A stretch of DNA of 64,000 bases from Agapetus fuscipes (taxonomy: Eukaryota; Arthropoda; Insecta; Trichoptera; Glossosomatidae), in NCBI GenBank assembly GCA_951799405.1, contig OX637342.1, forward strand, positions 6,716,658 to 6,780,657. The letters are read 5' to 3'. Positions 37,549 to 48,785 of this stretch are shown piece after piece; the stretch's first letter is position 1; each line of letters opens with the position of its first letter. The position numbers and the translations under genes are program-made. The notes under the pieces are model-generated. The model did no database searches. It was not told the DNA's origin and worked only from the letters and a program-made list of their open reading frames with translations.

Positions 37549-39802
37549 TTTATTCCTTACAATCAGTTTTTTTTTTACATTTTATATTACAGTCATAGAA
37601 AGTAGGTATACGTAGAGAATACCGAAAAGACACATTTCTTACAATAAATATCTATGTTTAATTTTTATAATTACTTTAACTGCATGTCAAAAACTTTAAT
37701 CTAAATCTTCTATGATTATCTTCTTAGAATATTTATAATATATTTTCTACATTTATTATGTTTATATTTTTTAAATAAATAAACCAGTAATTTAAAGTGA
37801 GTAATTATATGAAGAAAAAAAAAGGAAATTTATGTGTGTTCAACTAACCATAACTAAACGTGCCTAAGTCACAAAATCCATTTCTGTCATCTCACTTATT
37901 TAAAAAGAAACATGTTTCATATTTCATAGAATGGATACGTCATACAAACGGTAGTATTTTTAAAACTCATAGGGGGGTAAGCAGTTCTTGCTAATGCTTG
38001 AGGACATAAATAAACCAGGGGGGCTTTTTTACATGCATGAATTTACCTTATGTAATATCTTTAACAATCCATGAGTGAACTGACTTATGTTAAATTATAT
38101 TTGGTATACATTTCTATCATCGTATTACGAAAAAAAATCTAGATAATACAAAGTGGTTTTAAAAATGAACATAATTTGTAAGTTTACTGCTGCATTTTTT
38201 TTAGTGGCTACTCTTTAAATCAACCGAAGCTACATTAAAACATTCATAGATAACATAATTTTGAAGTTCTCGGTGGGTAAACGTCACACGTCTTTTTAAA
38301 AAACTCTTAGCAGCCACCTATGCCAAAATATTTACTTATCTTTTCTGTAGCATCCCGGGTGAATTCCATTAATTTCCTTATTCAATAAATGATAGGTCGT
38401 TTTGCTTTACTCTAAAAATGTGTTTTTATACATCGGAAAAGCTATTCCGTTTTACAGGAGCTTTTTTAAATTTGCTTTTCCAAAGAAACAAGACAAAGCT
38501 TATATTTTTTTGAGTGCTTACTCGACACTTGCATATTTTTTTACCAGTGTAAGTAAGCTCAATTCACCTTTACAGTGTTTAAGCACAAAAAGTAATATGT
38601 TCAAAAACTTCATTCACATAAGCTGGCACGTTTGTTTTTCATCAAACCAAAGCTCAAATCTTAGCTTATTTCAACGAGACACATTCGGGTTTGTGTTCTT
38701 TGCAAAACTAAGTGCAGAGCTTAAAAGCTATAAGCTTGTTTTTTCTCTATTTTTATTTTTTATTTTTCTATATCTGCGTATCGTAGAAAGAATTGCAGGG
38801 TTTTAAGTCGCTGGATTTTGGCTCAGGTTTTTGCATGTATGCAAGAAAGAGTAATGGAATATTTAAAAAAAAAAATTATGTCGTTCTTTACAATTTTAAA
38901 AATATTTTTTACACCAACAAAATATCTATTTTCCTACAATAACCCAACGGAATCTTATTTATTTTATAAATTTTCATCACATTTATGCATGACTTTTTTT
39001 TTCAAAATTAAAATTCTATTCAGAATATTCTAACAGTTATAAAGTAAATTTTCTACTTACAAAGTAACATTTCTTTATTTTATTTATCCTCGTAATTTTT
39101 CAATAAATTTATGACATAAAAATTCTAACATTTTGACTCATTTAATTTAAGAAGTATGCATTATATATAATATATTTTTAGCTTTTAATGTATGTATTTA
39201 CAATTTGGCATGAAAGAAAATTTTGAATATTTTTTTTAAAACACTTTTTTATTGTCTATGACAGGATAAGGTTTTTTTTTAAGAAAATACTAAAGACAAG
39301 ATCAAAAGAATTTATAAATTAACAGAAACAAAAATATTCGGATTTTTTTTTCACTTATAAATACACAAGGAGCTACAGTGTGAAGGAAAAGTAAATGATA
39401 TTTTTTTTTTGCTAAAAAGAACTTTAAACAAGATTCTTCTTTTCAATTTTTAATAAAAGTTTATTTTATTACTTCTTAATTATGTTTTATTCAAGTTTGT
39501 TAAAATAAGGCTCCAAAGAACTTTCACATAAAAAAAATCAAACGAACCGTTACAATATCTTATGTATGTATGTATTTTACTTCACCTACTTATCTACATT
39601 TTTGATTAATCTGTTATTAAGTATAATATGTACTTCGACACGTTACAAAAATTTACTTCAGATTTACATGTTTTTCATTGTCTTAAAAATATTTCAAACG
39701 CCATTCAAGAAAGAAAACTTTTCTCAAAAATGATAAACAAAATCCGTAAAATTTCCTCATAAAAAATTAAGATGTTTTTTTTTCTCACTTCATTTAGTCT
39801 GT
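37549..39802 (-). other. AT-rich block downstream of the TSPN stop; probable 3' UTR and intergenic DNA, with one MITE-free core
   Basis: This block is very AT-rich and lacks the interspersed repeat families that fill the rest of the window. Read on the minus strand it has several AATAAA hexamers, for example at 39486-39491 (about 310 nt after the stop) and at 37549-37554. A long 3' UTR is a reasonable inference, but the poly(A) site cannot be chosen from sequence alone. Small plus-strand open frames here (38402-38806) look like composition artefacts, rich in Phe and Lys from T- and A-runs. Confidence 0.35.
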
Positions 39803-39925
39803 TTATTTTTTGTCTTGCGACCCGAAGTCGCTTCGTGTATCTTCGTCATAGATCGGCTCGGCGTCGCCGCACTGCTCGGCCGCCTTGCCGGAAACAGGTA
39901 CTACGGTCAGTTGCTCCAGGTCACC
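39803..39925 (-). CDS. TSPN/LamG-domain protein, terminal exon with stop codon
   Basis: After the acceptor TTCTTCTACAG the frame reads GDLEQLTVVPVSGKAAEQC, the classic end of a TSPN domain (GDLxQLxVVP...AAxxC). It then runs 21 further, mostly charged residues (GDAEPIYDEDTRSDFGSQ, then DKK) to TAA at 39803-39805. The open frame from the acceptor is 41 codons including the stop. In known thrombospondins and collagens this domain is N-terminal and long downstream regions follow, so a stop here is unusual. Either this is a TSPN-only or short isoform, or a weak donor (GG before GTCGCA near 39823) is used in another transcript. No strong GT donor is visible before the stop. The gene cannot be named more closely from this domain alone. 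Confidence 0.8.
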   Translation of the reverse strand, partial: GDLEQLTVVPVSGKAAEQCGDAEPIYDEDTRSDFGSQDKK

Positions 39926-40243
39926 CTGTAGAAGAAAAATAAGATATAATTGTAAATTCGGACACAAAAAAAGATTTCTTATTCTACCTTCTCATTATTT
40001 TATTTTTTTGCATTCATCATCATATGTTTTTAAAAAGATTTGTGGAGAGGTATGCAATTTAACAACCTATTTTGCGTGGGCAAGTGACTTCATGCAAAAA
40101 CATAAACTTATGTGCATGTTATGGTATCTGTTGAACTACGTTCAAAGTTATGGTCAAAGGACCAGGCGTGATTCAAACCAAAGCTATTTTATTCCACGAG
40201 CGCTAGTCAAGAATAGCGACTTGACTCTCGCCCATCTATATTT

Positions 40244-40817
40244 AATCTATAATCTAAGTTGCAAGGATATATTCATTCAAAGCTCTCAGATGTATGCCCA
40301 CAAACAAACACGTGTAGTTCGCGCTTACAAATGCTGATTGTGTACTTACAAATAAAATTCAAACCTCAAATGAACCTAAGCCCCACAACTTTTGCCGACC
40401 TTCCCTGAAACAGGGGTGACACTGGCAAAGTGAACCATTTTTTACAGTATGGGTGGTCAGCCTCATACCAACCTATAAGTCAAGGAATATGAATAATAAA
40501 TTACATTTTAATATAAAAAATAACAAAACCTTAAAAAGAAATCTATACATAGTAATTGTATATACTTATCTATATAATCTATAATCTAAGTTGCAAGGAT
40601 ATATTCATTCAAAGCTCTCAGATGTATGCCCACAAACAAACACGTGTAGTTCGCGCTTACAAATGCTGATTGTGTACTTACAAATAAAATCCAAACTCAA
40701 ATGAACATAAGCCCTGCAACTCTTGCCGACATTCCCTGAAACAGGGGTGACATTGGCAAAGTGAACCATTTTTTACAGTATGGGTGATCAGCCTCATACC
40801 AACCTATAAGTCAAGGA
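40244..40817 (-). repeat. Two near-identical family A elements in direct tandem with shared flank
   Basis: Copies at 40244-40487 and 40574-40817 are about 330 bp apart. The flanking 60-80 bp (ATAATAAATTACATTT, AAACCTTAAAAA, AATCTATACA) is duplicated as well. The unit is therefore a tandem duplication of element plus host sequence, not two independent insertions. Confidence 0.9.
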
Positions 40818-40949
40818 ATATGAGTAATAAATGACATTTAAGTTTACAAAAAAAAAAAACAACGAAACCTTAAAAATAAATCTATACAAAAAAAGTCAAA
40901 AATTTATTATGCAAAAAATGTAGCAAACTAATAAATCAACATTACAAAT

Positions 40950-41075
40950 CAGCATTGCAGATTAGCCGCCACTTCTTCCTGTCCTTGCATACTTCTTTAA
41001 TGTCATCCAGAGTCATAACCTTTTTCATACAAGCTCTCCTTTTATTATGACTCCTTGAATACTGATATTTCTTAA
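40950..41075 (-). pseudogene. LINE C-terminus fragment
   Basis: The minus strand reads MKKVMTLDDIKEVCKDRKKW, then RLICNADL and stop. DRxxWR followed closely by a stop is the usual end of RTE/Jockey-like ORF2 proteins. Nothing upstream is readable. Confidence 0.5.
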
Positions 41076-41344
41076 AGTACCGTAATTTCCTAACTTTACT
41101 GTTACGCTAACGCCATATCAAATATGACCAAATCCTCTGTAGAATTGCTTCCACTTCTTCTATCTTTTCTTCTCTATACTCTTATACTCCTTTATGTTGA
41201 ATGGAATAATCCAAAATTTCTAGAGTCTCAAATGGGCTCTTTGCATTCCAAAATATCCCTCGGCTATGTGATGTCACCCATAGTAAATAAAAAAAAAACA
41301 TTCCGGATAATCAGGGATACTTGTGTTGTATTTTACAGCATTGT

Positions 41345-41600
41345 ACCTTGACTTATAGGTTGTTATGCGGCTGACCACCCATAATGTAAAAATTGGTTCA
41401 CTTTGCCAATGTCACCTCTGTTTCAGGAAAGGACGGCAAGAGTTGCAAGGCTTATGTTCATTTGAGATTGGGTTTTTATATTGTAGGTCCACATGCGGCA
41501 TGTGTTAGCGCGAAATTATACATATCTGCTTGTGGGAATGCATTTAATATAAAACTTAAATGATATATATCTTTGCAGCTTAGATTAGATTAGATTAGAT
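41345..41600 (+). repeat. Family A element, full length
   Basis: It starts CCTTGACTTATAGG and ends with TTAGATTAGATTAGAT. Closely similar to the copy at 36648. Confidence 0.9.
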
Positions 41601-41924
41601 ACAGTTGTGCAAAATGAACCAGCAATTATCTACATACTAAAGTATTGACAAAAAATTACTGAAATATGAATATAGTTATTAATCTTCTTATTCTGCTGCA
41701 AAATATCTCAAAAACATTTTCAAAACTAATATTAAAAAGCAGTCAAAGAAGATTTTCGTTTTTTGAAGGAAAACTGGCTTTGGTGGCCAAGATTCTGCTG
41801 AATAGATGGCAGATTGTGGGAAAGAGTCACACATGGCGAAAATTTCCCACTGTTTGTTTTCCGTCTTTGCAAATAAAGTTGGTGTGGAACCGCCTTCCAT
41901 TGCCTACTTCTAGTACTTACTTTA

Positions 41925-42190
41925 TGTTTGAATCTCACCAAAGCGTTTACCAAGTAATGTACGGAAACTGAAGCAGTGCAACTAGAGAGCGTTTTAATTT
42001 CATAACAGTTTTGGTTGAGTTAAAATGCAAAGTTTTATACTTGGGGTACAGATTTATTTTTCATACTCCAACGTTTCAACTCACAATAGAAAAAAGTATA
42101 CAGACTAAAACGCTCAGTAGGATATGCTATTTTAATTTCAAGAAGTTTTTAAGTTAACGCTATGTTGAGTTTAAAGAAAAGTTGTACTTC
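41925..42190 (+). repeat. Two further repeat D units
   Basis: Units near 41937 (CTCACCAAAGCGTTTACC...GGTTGAGTTAAAATGC) and 42066 (AACGTTTCAACTCAC...AAACGCTCAGTAGG). A family A copy separates them from the main array. Confidence 0.75.
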
Positions 42191-42198
42191 TGCGTCTT

Positions 42199-42440
42199 AT
42201 CTAATGTAATCTTATCTAAGTTGCAAAGATATTTTTAATTGGAGATTCACATTACATGCATTTTCACATGCAGACACGTACAAGTATGCGCTTGTACATG
42301 CCGCATGTGAACCTACAACATAAAAACCAAATCTCAAATGGACATACTTCAGTCCTTCCCTGAAACAGGGGGGATATTGGCAAAGTGATCCATTTTTACA
42401 GCATGGGTGGTCAGCCGCATACCAACCTATAAGTCAAGGA
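42199..42440 (-). repeat. Family A element
   Basis: This reversed copy lies between clusters of repeat D and ends ACCTATAAGTCAAGGA on the plus strand. Confidence 0.85.
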
Positions 42441-42496
42441 ACATGTATTTTCCCGAAAGGAGAATCTGTTCCCCAATTATTTGTAAACTTTTCGTT

Positions 42497-43085
42497 TTAA
42501 GCTCAACCATAGCATTTTACCAAAAACGTACGCAAACTCAAACTCTCAATCTGAGGTGCTGTTTTATTTTCCATACATTTCTAGTTCGACTTAGCACGAA
42601 GAGATTTATTTTTAGATGTTTTTATTCGAAGTATAAATTTTATCATTAAACTCAACCATAGCAGTTTGCAATAAATATATAGAAACTTAAGCGCTCAGTG
42701 GGTGATGCTATTTAATTTTCCAAACGTTTTTCGTTCGAGTTAACACGTAAAGATTCACTGCGAATCATAACCCTAAGTATAAACTTTACCGTTAAACTCC
42801 ATCATAGAGTTTTGCAATTAATATATGAAAACTTGAACGCTTAGTGAGATATGCTATTTTATTTCTATATGTTTTAGTTAACTCGTAGAGATTTATTTCT
42901 GGGAGTTTTTGCGGACTGAGGATCTTAACCCTAGGTATAAAATTGTTCATAGCGTTTTGCAATAAATGTATCAAAACTTAAACGCTCAGAGGGAGATGCT
43001 GTTTAAGTTTGAATACATTTTTTAAGTAAACGCTTTTGTCGACTTTTTGTTTGCGGAATGAGGATCTCTCCGCAGATATGAGGCG
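42497..43085 (+). repeat. Tandem array of palindromic repeat D (about 147-bp units)
   Basis: Four consecutive units start near 42505, 42651, 42797 and 42948 (steps of 146, 146 and 151). Each has CTCAACCATAGCGTTTTGCA-type sequence, an AAACTTAAACGCTCAGTGGG centre and a returning arm (TTTAATTTCCAAACG type, then TCGAGTTAACACG). No coding potential. Confidence 0.85.
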
Positions 43086-43645
43086 CCATTATTCCTTACA
43101 TTATAATCATTTTAATAGAAACGTCACCCGCTTTTAGAGGAAATTACCCGCCAGAAGTTATGACGTCTTGGGGAATTTAATTTTTTTTCAGGTAAGATGA
43201 AATTGAAATTTAAATTTTGCAAGTGACTCATGAGGTGGAAGAGAAATGTATGTATGTGTGAAAATGCCATATTTTATAACTCTGTTTAATTAAATTGAAT
43301 ATAATTAGATTTTATCTGGAATCATTTAAGTAGGTATATTTCTAAACAGTGGAAAAACAATTCAATTATTTTCAAAAAAAAAAATATCGATTCTACAGTT
43401 TATGAGACATGCATTGAAAAATGATATGCCGTAATTTCGGTTCTGATTTGAAACTATACTATTTGCTTAAGTTTTTCCTTGTTTTCTTCTGTTTTTATTT
43501 AGTTTTTCTTCATGGTTACACGTCTATGTAACTAAGGTCCTTAGCAACCAATAGCAAAATATTCAAAATGCACACTTTATTTGTCCATTGAATTTCTGTC
43601 GAGTCCATTTCATTAAAAATTACGCTAAAAAAACATTTTCATATC

Positions 43646-43900
43646 AACAATCTAAGTTGCGAGGATATAATATTAACATTTAAAATTCATGTTAAATACA
43701 TGCTCACACAAATACACATTTTGAGTTTGCGCTTACAAATGCTATATGTGTATGTGTCTACAAAGCTAAATCCAACCTCAAATGAACATAAATACTGCAA
43801 CTTAATACTGATCTTCCCTGAAACACGGGTGGCATTGCCAAAGTGAACCATTTTTAAAGAGTATAAGGGATCATTTTCATACCAACCTATAAGTCAAGGA
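43646..43900 (-). repeat. Family A element
   Basis: A reversed, diverged copy ending ACCAACCTATAAGTCAAGGA on the plus strand. It lies in intron 2 of the TSPN gene. Confidence 0.85.
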
Positions 43901-43939
43901 ATTTGCGTAAAATCAAATATAAGTTATTATTACTTTAAG

Positions 43940-44025
43940 AGGACCCGCCGGGATTTGAACCAGCGTTTTTTATTCCGAAAAAACACCAATCTAATTACCA
44001 CCACTGCTCGGCCATAGCGTCAACA
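43940..44025 (-). repeat. tRNA Leu/Ser-like fragment
   Basis: The minus strand reads ATGGCCGAGCAGTGG (A-box-like), then an extra-long middle, then GGTTCAAATCCCGGCGGG (B box). The acceptor stem halves do not pair, so this is called a tRNA-derived repeat and not a functional tRNA. Confidence 0.5.
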
Positions 44026-44550
44026 TTCACCGAACTTTTTTTTTTTCTATTTTCGAAAAGTATATTATATTTATTATTTTTCAAAATTCAACAAATACCA
44101 AGAACCTTATTTAACGACAAAACAGAGGTTCGTACTTAAAAAAAAAAAAAAAATTGAACTATTTTTTTGTATTGAAGAAAATTGAAAAAAAATAATGGAA
44201 TTTACTGCTTTAAAAAAGCTGACGCTGATTTTCACCCTCGTGAAATATTTTTCCACTGCGACCGTAAAGGAGATTTTATCAAATAACACCGGGAGAAAAA
44301 TACTGATTTAATATTATTTATTCGGAGTAATTTTAATTTAATATTTTCACTCTAGCATCCGGGATAAAACTGATATAATAAATGATGATATAAAATATTT
44401 TTACCCTTTAGAGTTTCTGACACTTTTTTAAATCAATAAATATTATTTATTTTCCTATCCCCATAAAACCGTTAAATATGTCAAAATCAATGTTTTTGTG
44501 TTTTTTTTTACATAAATTGCTTTATCTTTTAAGTGGTCAACTACAGCTAA

Positions 44551-44835
44551 GACCGGTCCGTTGTCTAGTGGTTACACTTTAGACTTGCAAATTAAAGGTA
44601 GTGGGTTCAAATCCTGGCGGAACATAAAAAATATAAGATATATATTTTCAAATATGCTCTTCGCTGGGTTGAAAAATTCATATACCTTTACCATAGACCT
44701 GTCACCGAAGGTACATCCAGCCTTACAGCAACTGGGTTTTTCTTGAGAATTGGCGCTTTTTATAGCGACGACCAAGCTCACATAGGGCTCTTCGGGTGTT
44801 ATTCACACAAAAAAAGCGCTCACCAAATAAAGCAG
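44551..44835 (+). repeat. Family C SINE, full length
   Basis: It runs from head GACCGGTCCGTTGTCTAGTG, through TTCGCTGGGTTGAAAAATTC and GGCGCTTTTTATAGCGACG, to AAGCGCTCACCAAATAAA. Confidence 0.85.
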
Positions 44836-46478
44836 CCTATTATTTTTTTTATTTTTTTTAAAAGCAAAAATGTGCTTGAATATCTTCGGGTTATAGGGAT
44901 TTCGAGACTAAAGCTATGGCAGCTTAATTTAATTGGTATGTTATTAATCACAATACGGGAAAGGCTTTGTACATCTTACAATGAAACCTTTATGCGAGTA
45001 AACATTATGAGCAAGCAAAACATCAAATAACTTATTACGCTTTCTGCTGAAACTCTCTTAAATTATTGCACGGTTACCGTGACGAAGCAAAATGTATTGT
45101 GTTTTGTTAAACAGTTGGATGGTTTGTTTGTTTCGGTGGATTTTAACAATGTTCAATGAAACCTAGTGAAATTATTTTATAACTGCCATTAATCAATGTT
45201 AAATACAGTAATTCGTAAATGGATCAAATCATTATTATTAATTCAATTACTGAAATCGCATCTTGGTTTCAGTGCGAGTTAAGTAAGACCTGTTTCATGA
45301 AATGTTAGGAGAAAGAGGTGAAGTGATTGAAAATATACCATACAATAGAGTTGATTTTTTTCAATACGTCGATAATGTCGACCCCATTTACTTTAATTAT
45401 TTCAAATTATATTTTCAAGACTATAATTTCACAAGTACTTTGTTAAAAAACAGTGTTATTTTTTATGAAAGGCAATTTTTCTTTTTCCATTAAGGCTGAG
45501 TGAATTATATTTGTATTCAGTCACAACTCACAAAATAGAAGAAAAATGAGTTGACACACCAATTGACATTCAAACTCTCTTCTGACTTTCAGTATGAAAA
45601 ACAGATATTCTCTCCATTAAGATTAAGGTATTGATCAAATGAAGACTACAGGGGGAAAACAAAGAATGCCAGCAAAATTTTGAAAATAATCTAATAATGC
45701 TATCTAGTGGCATGCGTGTGTATCTAAAGCTCTGCAAAATTTGTAATGCAACAACAGTCTCTATCACAATTTATGGCGGTATTTGCGGTTCTTTGTGACA
45801 GGCAATAACCATGAGACATACAGACTTTCAAATTTTAAATTTTGATTTACGCAAAATGTTCGTCAACTGACATTCCTTGTTCTTCCCCTGTAGTCTACAA
45901 ATTTATGTTAACTTTTCGTTAAATTCCAATTTTAGGTTGGCCATTCATATTTTTTTACATAGAAATATATATTTGGAATCAATTTAAGGCAACACCATTC
46001 GCCTTGTCATAAAACTTTTAAATAACACCTCTCACAAATAAAAGATTACCTGGTGAATCAAAAACAGGGTAAGTACGGTTATTATCACTTTATCGTCTTG
46101 TATTTGAGAGTCAACATCAATAGTCATCTGAAGTCTCTTTTCAACAACATCATGTCTTAAGAACCCTTGTTTCACTTCTTCTCCAACCCAGAGAAAAATA
46201 CATCACTAAGGGCATGTAGCCTCCAACTCCGATCAGACGAAAATCAAAATTAAGTGTGATTTATCCCTTCAAATAAAAAAAATGTCTACGTATACGTAAA
46301 TCAGCTTATGTACATCATGTTTTCTGTTCAAATTCCAACATATTATAGCCCACTTCGAGTAAATATTTAACCGAGGTCCTGACCAGATTTAAGCAATCAA
46401 ATTTGATGTGTCAATCAAATATAGATTGGATGTTGGTGCAAAGGCCCTAAGCATCCATAGGTGTATTTAAAAGCTTAC
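44836..46478. other. TSPN gene intron 2, unassigned part
   Basis: AT-rich intronic sequence. Short frames (for example 45302-45493) look accidental. Confidence 0.5.
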
Positions 46479-46602
46479 CGCAAACAGGTATCCAATGATG
46501 AGATCGGCATCCTTGGGAGTGTCCAGAGAGTTTTTCTTCATCACATCTGTCCTGAGCCATCTGCAGTCCACGTAGCTGCGAACTGTGCTGTCTCCATGAA
46601 TG
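46479..46602 (-). CDS. TSPN/LamG-domain protein, second recognised exon
   Basis: The exon is 124 bp: one base completing a Ser codon plus 41 codons. It begins IHGDSTVRSYVDCRWL and ends DADLIIGYLFA. On the minus strand it follows the acceptor TTTTCCCAG and ends in GCG before the donor GTAAGC, in phase 0. The VDC cysteine in the strand after HWHQIAIS, followed about 25 residues later by an IIGYLFA strand, is the core signature of thrombospondin N-terminal-like domains. That cysteine normally pairs with the one ending the domain, which is found in the next exon. The reading frame continues cleanly from the exon at 51552 and into the exon at 39803. The introns on either side, about 4.9 and 6.6 kb, hold only repeats and unassigned AT-rich DNA. 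Confidence 0.85.
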
Positions 46603-47089
46603 CTGGGAAAACAAATAAAGACGTACAGTGAGATTTTGCAAATAATTTGTTTAGTATCGTTATCTTCCTTTCATATCTCATAACGAGAGTTATAATAAGG
46701 AATTGTGAGGAAATAAAGGTGATGAAAAATACTTTATCGGGATGAAAAAAGGATTAAATAAGTTTCCTGAGAATATAAAATACCCACTAGTTTCCACTTA
46801 TTAGCATAAATAATAGAGAACAAAAAAATAATAGGAGTACGTTGCAGTTTACGCTCACTGGAGGCGCCTAAATCTTCCAAACAATATTCAAGAGCAGCTG
46901 AAGTGAGCGTAAACGGAAACACAAACTCCCATTTTTTTAACTCCCTGCAACATGTGAGCGTAATTATTGTTTTATACTAGAGTGAAAGCGCCTTACATTA
47001 TGTTTTCTCTATGCCACTGAAAAACCATGGTCCATCTTAGTAGCAGCAAGAGGTATAAGACATAGAAGGCATAATTTCGAAGTCATGGT

Positions 47090-47341
47090 GCCTTGCCTTA
47101 TAGGTTAGTATGAGGCTAACCACCCATACTGTAAAAAATGGTTCACTTTGCCAATGTCATCCTTGTGTTAGGGAAGGTCGGCAAAAGTTTTAGGGTTTAT
47201 GTTTATTTGAGGTTTAGATTTTATTTGTTAGTACACATTCAGCATTTGTAAGCGTGAACTACACGTGTTAGTTTGTGGGCATGCATTTGATATGAGCTTT
47301 AAATGTTAATATATCTTTCCAACTTAGATAATAGATTATAG
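47090..47341 (+). repeat. Family A element
   Basis: It starts CCTTGCCTTATAGGTTAG and ends with an ATAGATTATAG tail. It lies in intron 1 of the TSPN gene. Confidence 0.85.
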
Positions 47342-48532
47342 ATGGCGTACAAGGGTTTATTTTTCTTAGTTCCTTTTTGACCAAAACTATGGACTTAAAT
47401 TGAAATTAAAACTGAAAAATTAAATCTACATGAAGTATTTGGATTTTACATAATTTGGTAAGCTCCTGTGTTGTAATGTATTTTGGTGTGTCGTTAAAAT
47501 AACGATCGCTAATTACGAATGTGAAACTAATTATCACATTGACGTTTCTATAAGCTCGCCGTAAATAATAATTAAACACACACTGAGCGTGATTTGTGAA
47601 TAATGAAATTTGATGAGAGCTAATGAATGCCATTCACTTTCAGAGTATAAACTATCAGCCAACTTGTATCGCAAATTACTTGGTATTAATTATATGGGAG
47701 CTAAAAATTTCAACGCTGATTTTAATTTATAATTATTTGTTTTATTGACTAAATTTTCAGAAAATTGGCTCAGTCAAATTATCAGAAACATATTTTTAAA
47801 ACCGAAATTTTTCGAAATTCTCTTTTCAACCAATTGGCATGTATGTATATAGTTACCGGGAAATGATTTTATCTGTAATCTGTGTTGATTGCATTTTCAA
47901 AAAGAAAAATATTTGATGCTTAACTTTTGATAAAAATTGCGAAAAAATCTACTTATGTAGCTTAGGGAAAAAGGTACTAATATTTTGTTTTAAGCTTCTA
48001 AGGACCTTTAAAAAAATCAAAGTTAAGATAAAAGCTGAATTTACAAAAAATATTACATCAAAACAGTTACATAATATTTACTGAGCTATTATCGTAGACA
48101 GGTATTTATTTTCTATTTTGTTATTATTATTTTACAGGGTTTTAATCACAGAAAGTAAAAAATGCTGAAAACGCACGGTCATAATTCTGAAATCTTGCTT
48201 AAAAGAATTCTTGAAAGAATTTAAAGAAAATGTTATGAAAAAGTTTTGCGTAATATTTTTTCAACTTTTTTTTGTTTTCATTAAAAATATTTGTGCTTCT
48301 AGAAAACTTTTCAAGCATATCTTGTTTTTTTATGTTGCTAAAGGCGCTTCAAACTTTTAACAAAGCATTAATGAAAAATAAATTATGCAATATACTTTTT
48401 AGATTAATTTATGTTGTATCGATTAGTTTAATCAATGTTACAGATTAATGGAAAAATCAAAAAAATATGCTTTGTTCAGTTTGTCAAAGTACTGAAAGAA
48501 TGAGAAATACAGAGTGAATTTACGCCCAAGAC
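47342..48532. other. TSPN gene intron 1, unassigned part
   Basis: AT-rich intronic sequence without recognised repeats. Confidence 0.5.
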
Positions 48533-48536
48533 TAAT

Positions 48537-48781
48537 CGCTCCCTCAGTTCTTGTTTTTCGTATACGCCAATCTTGTCAAATATGACTTTTTCATGCAATT
48601 GTCTTATGAATCAAATTCTACACAATCTGAGCTAAGAAAAACCATAAAACTCGATAATGTGAGAGTTCTTTTAAATATTTTTGAAATAAATTTCTTGACA
48701 CATTGGTCCAGTACACATGCAAACATTGCTCATGTAAAATTTTCCCAATGGCGTATACGATAAACAAGAACTGAGGCAGCG
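48537..48781. mobile_element. CGCT-ended MITE, copy 2 (opposite orientation)
   Basis: It shares ends (CGCTCCCTCAGTTCTTG; reversed CGCTGCCTCAGTTCTTG) and interior (GACACATTGGTCCAGTACAC) with the copy at 37043. A 4-bp TSD TAAT lies at 48533-48536 and 48782-48785. Lies in intron 1 of the TSPN gene. Confidence 0.88.
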
Positions 48782-48785
48782 TAAT

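Noticed and set aside
38402..38806. 134-codon plus-strand frame, Phe-, Leu- and Lys-rich
   Set aside because: Composition follows T-rich DNA in a probable 3' UTR read on the other strand. No signal peptide plus domain pattern.
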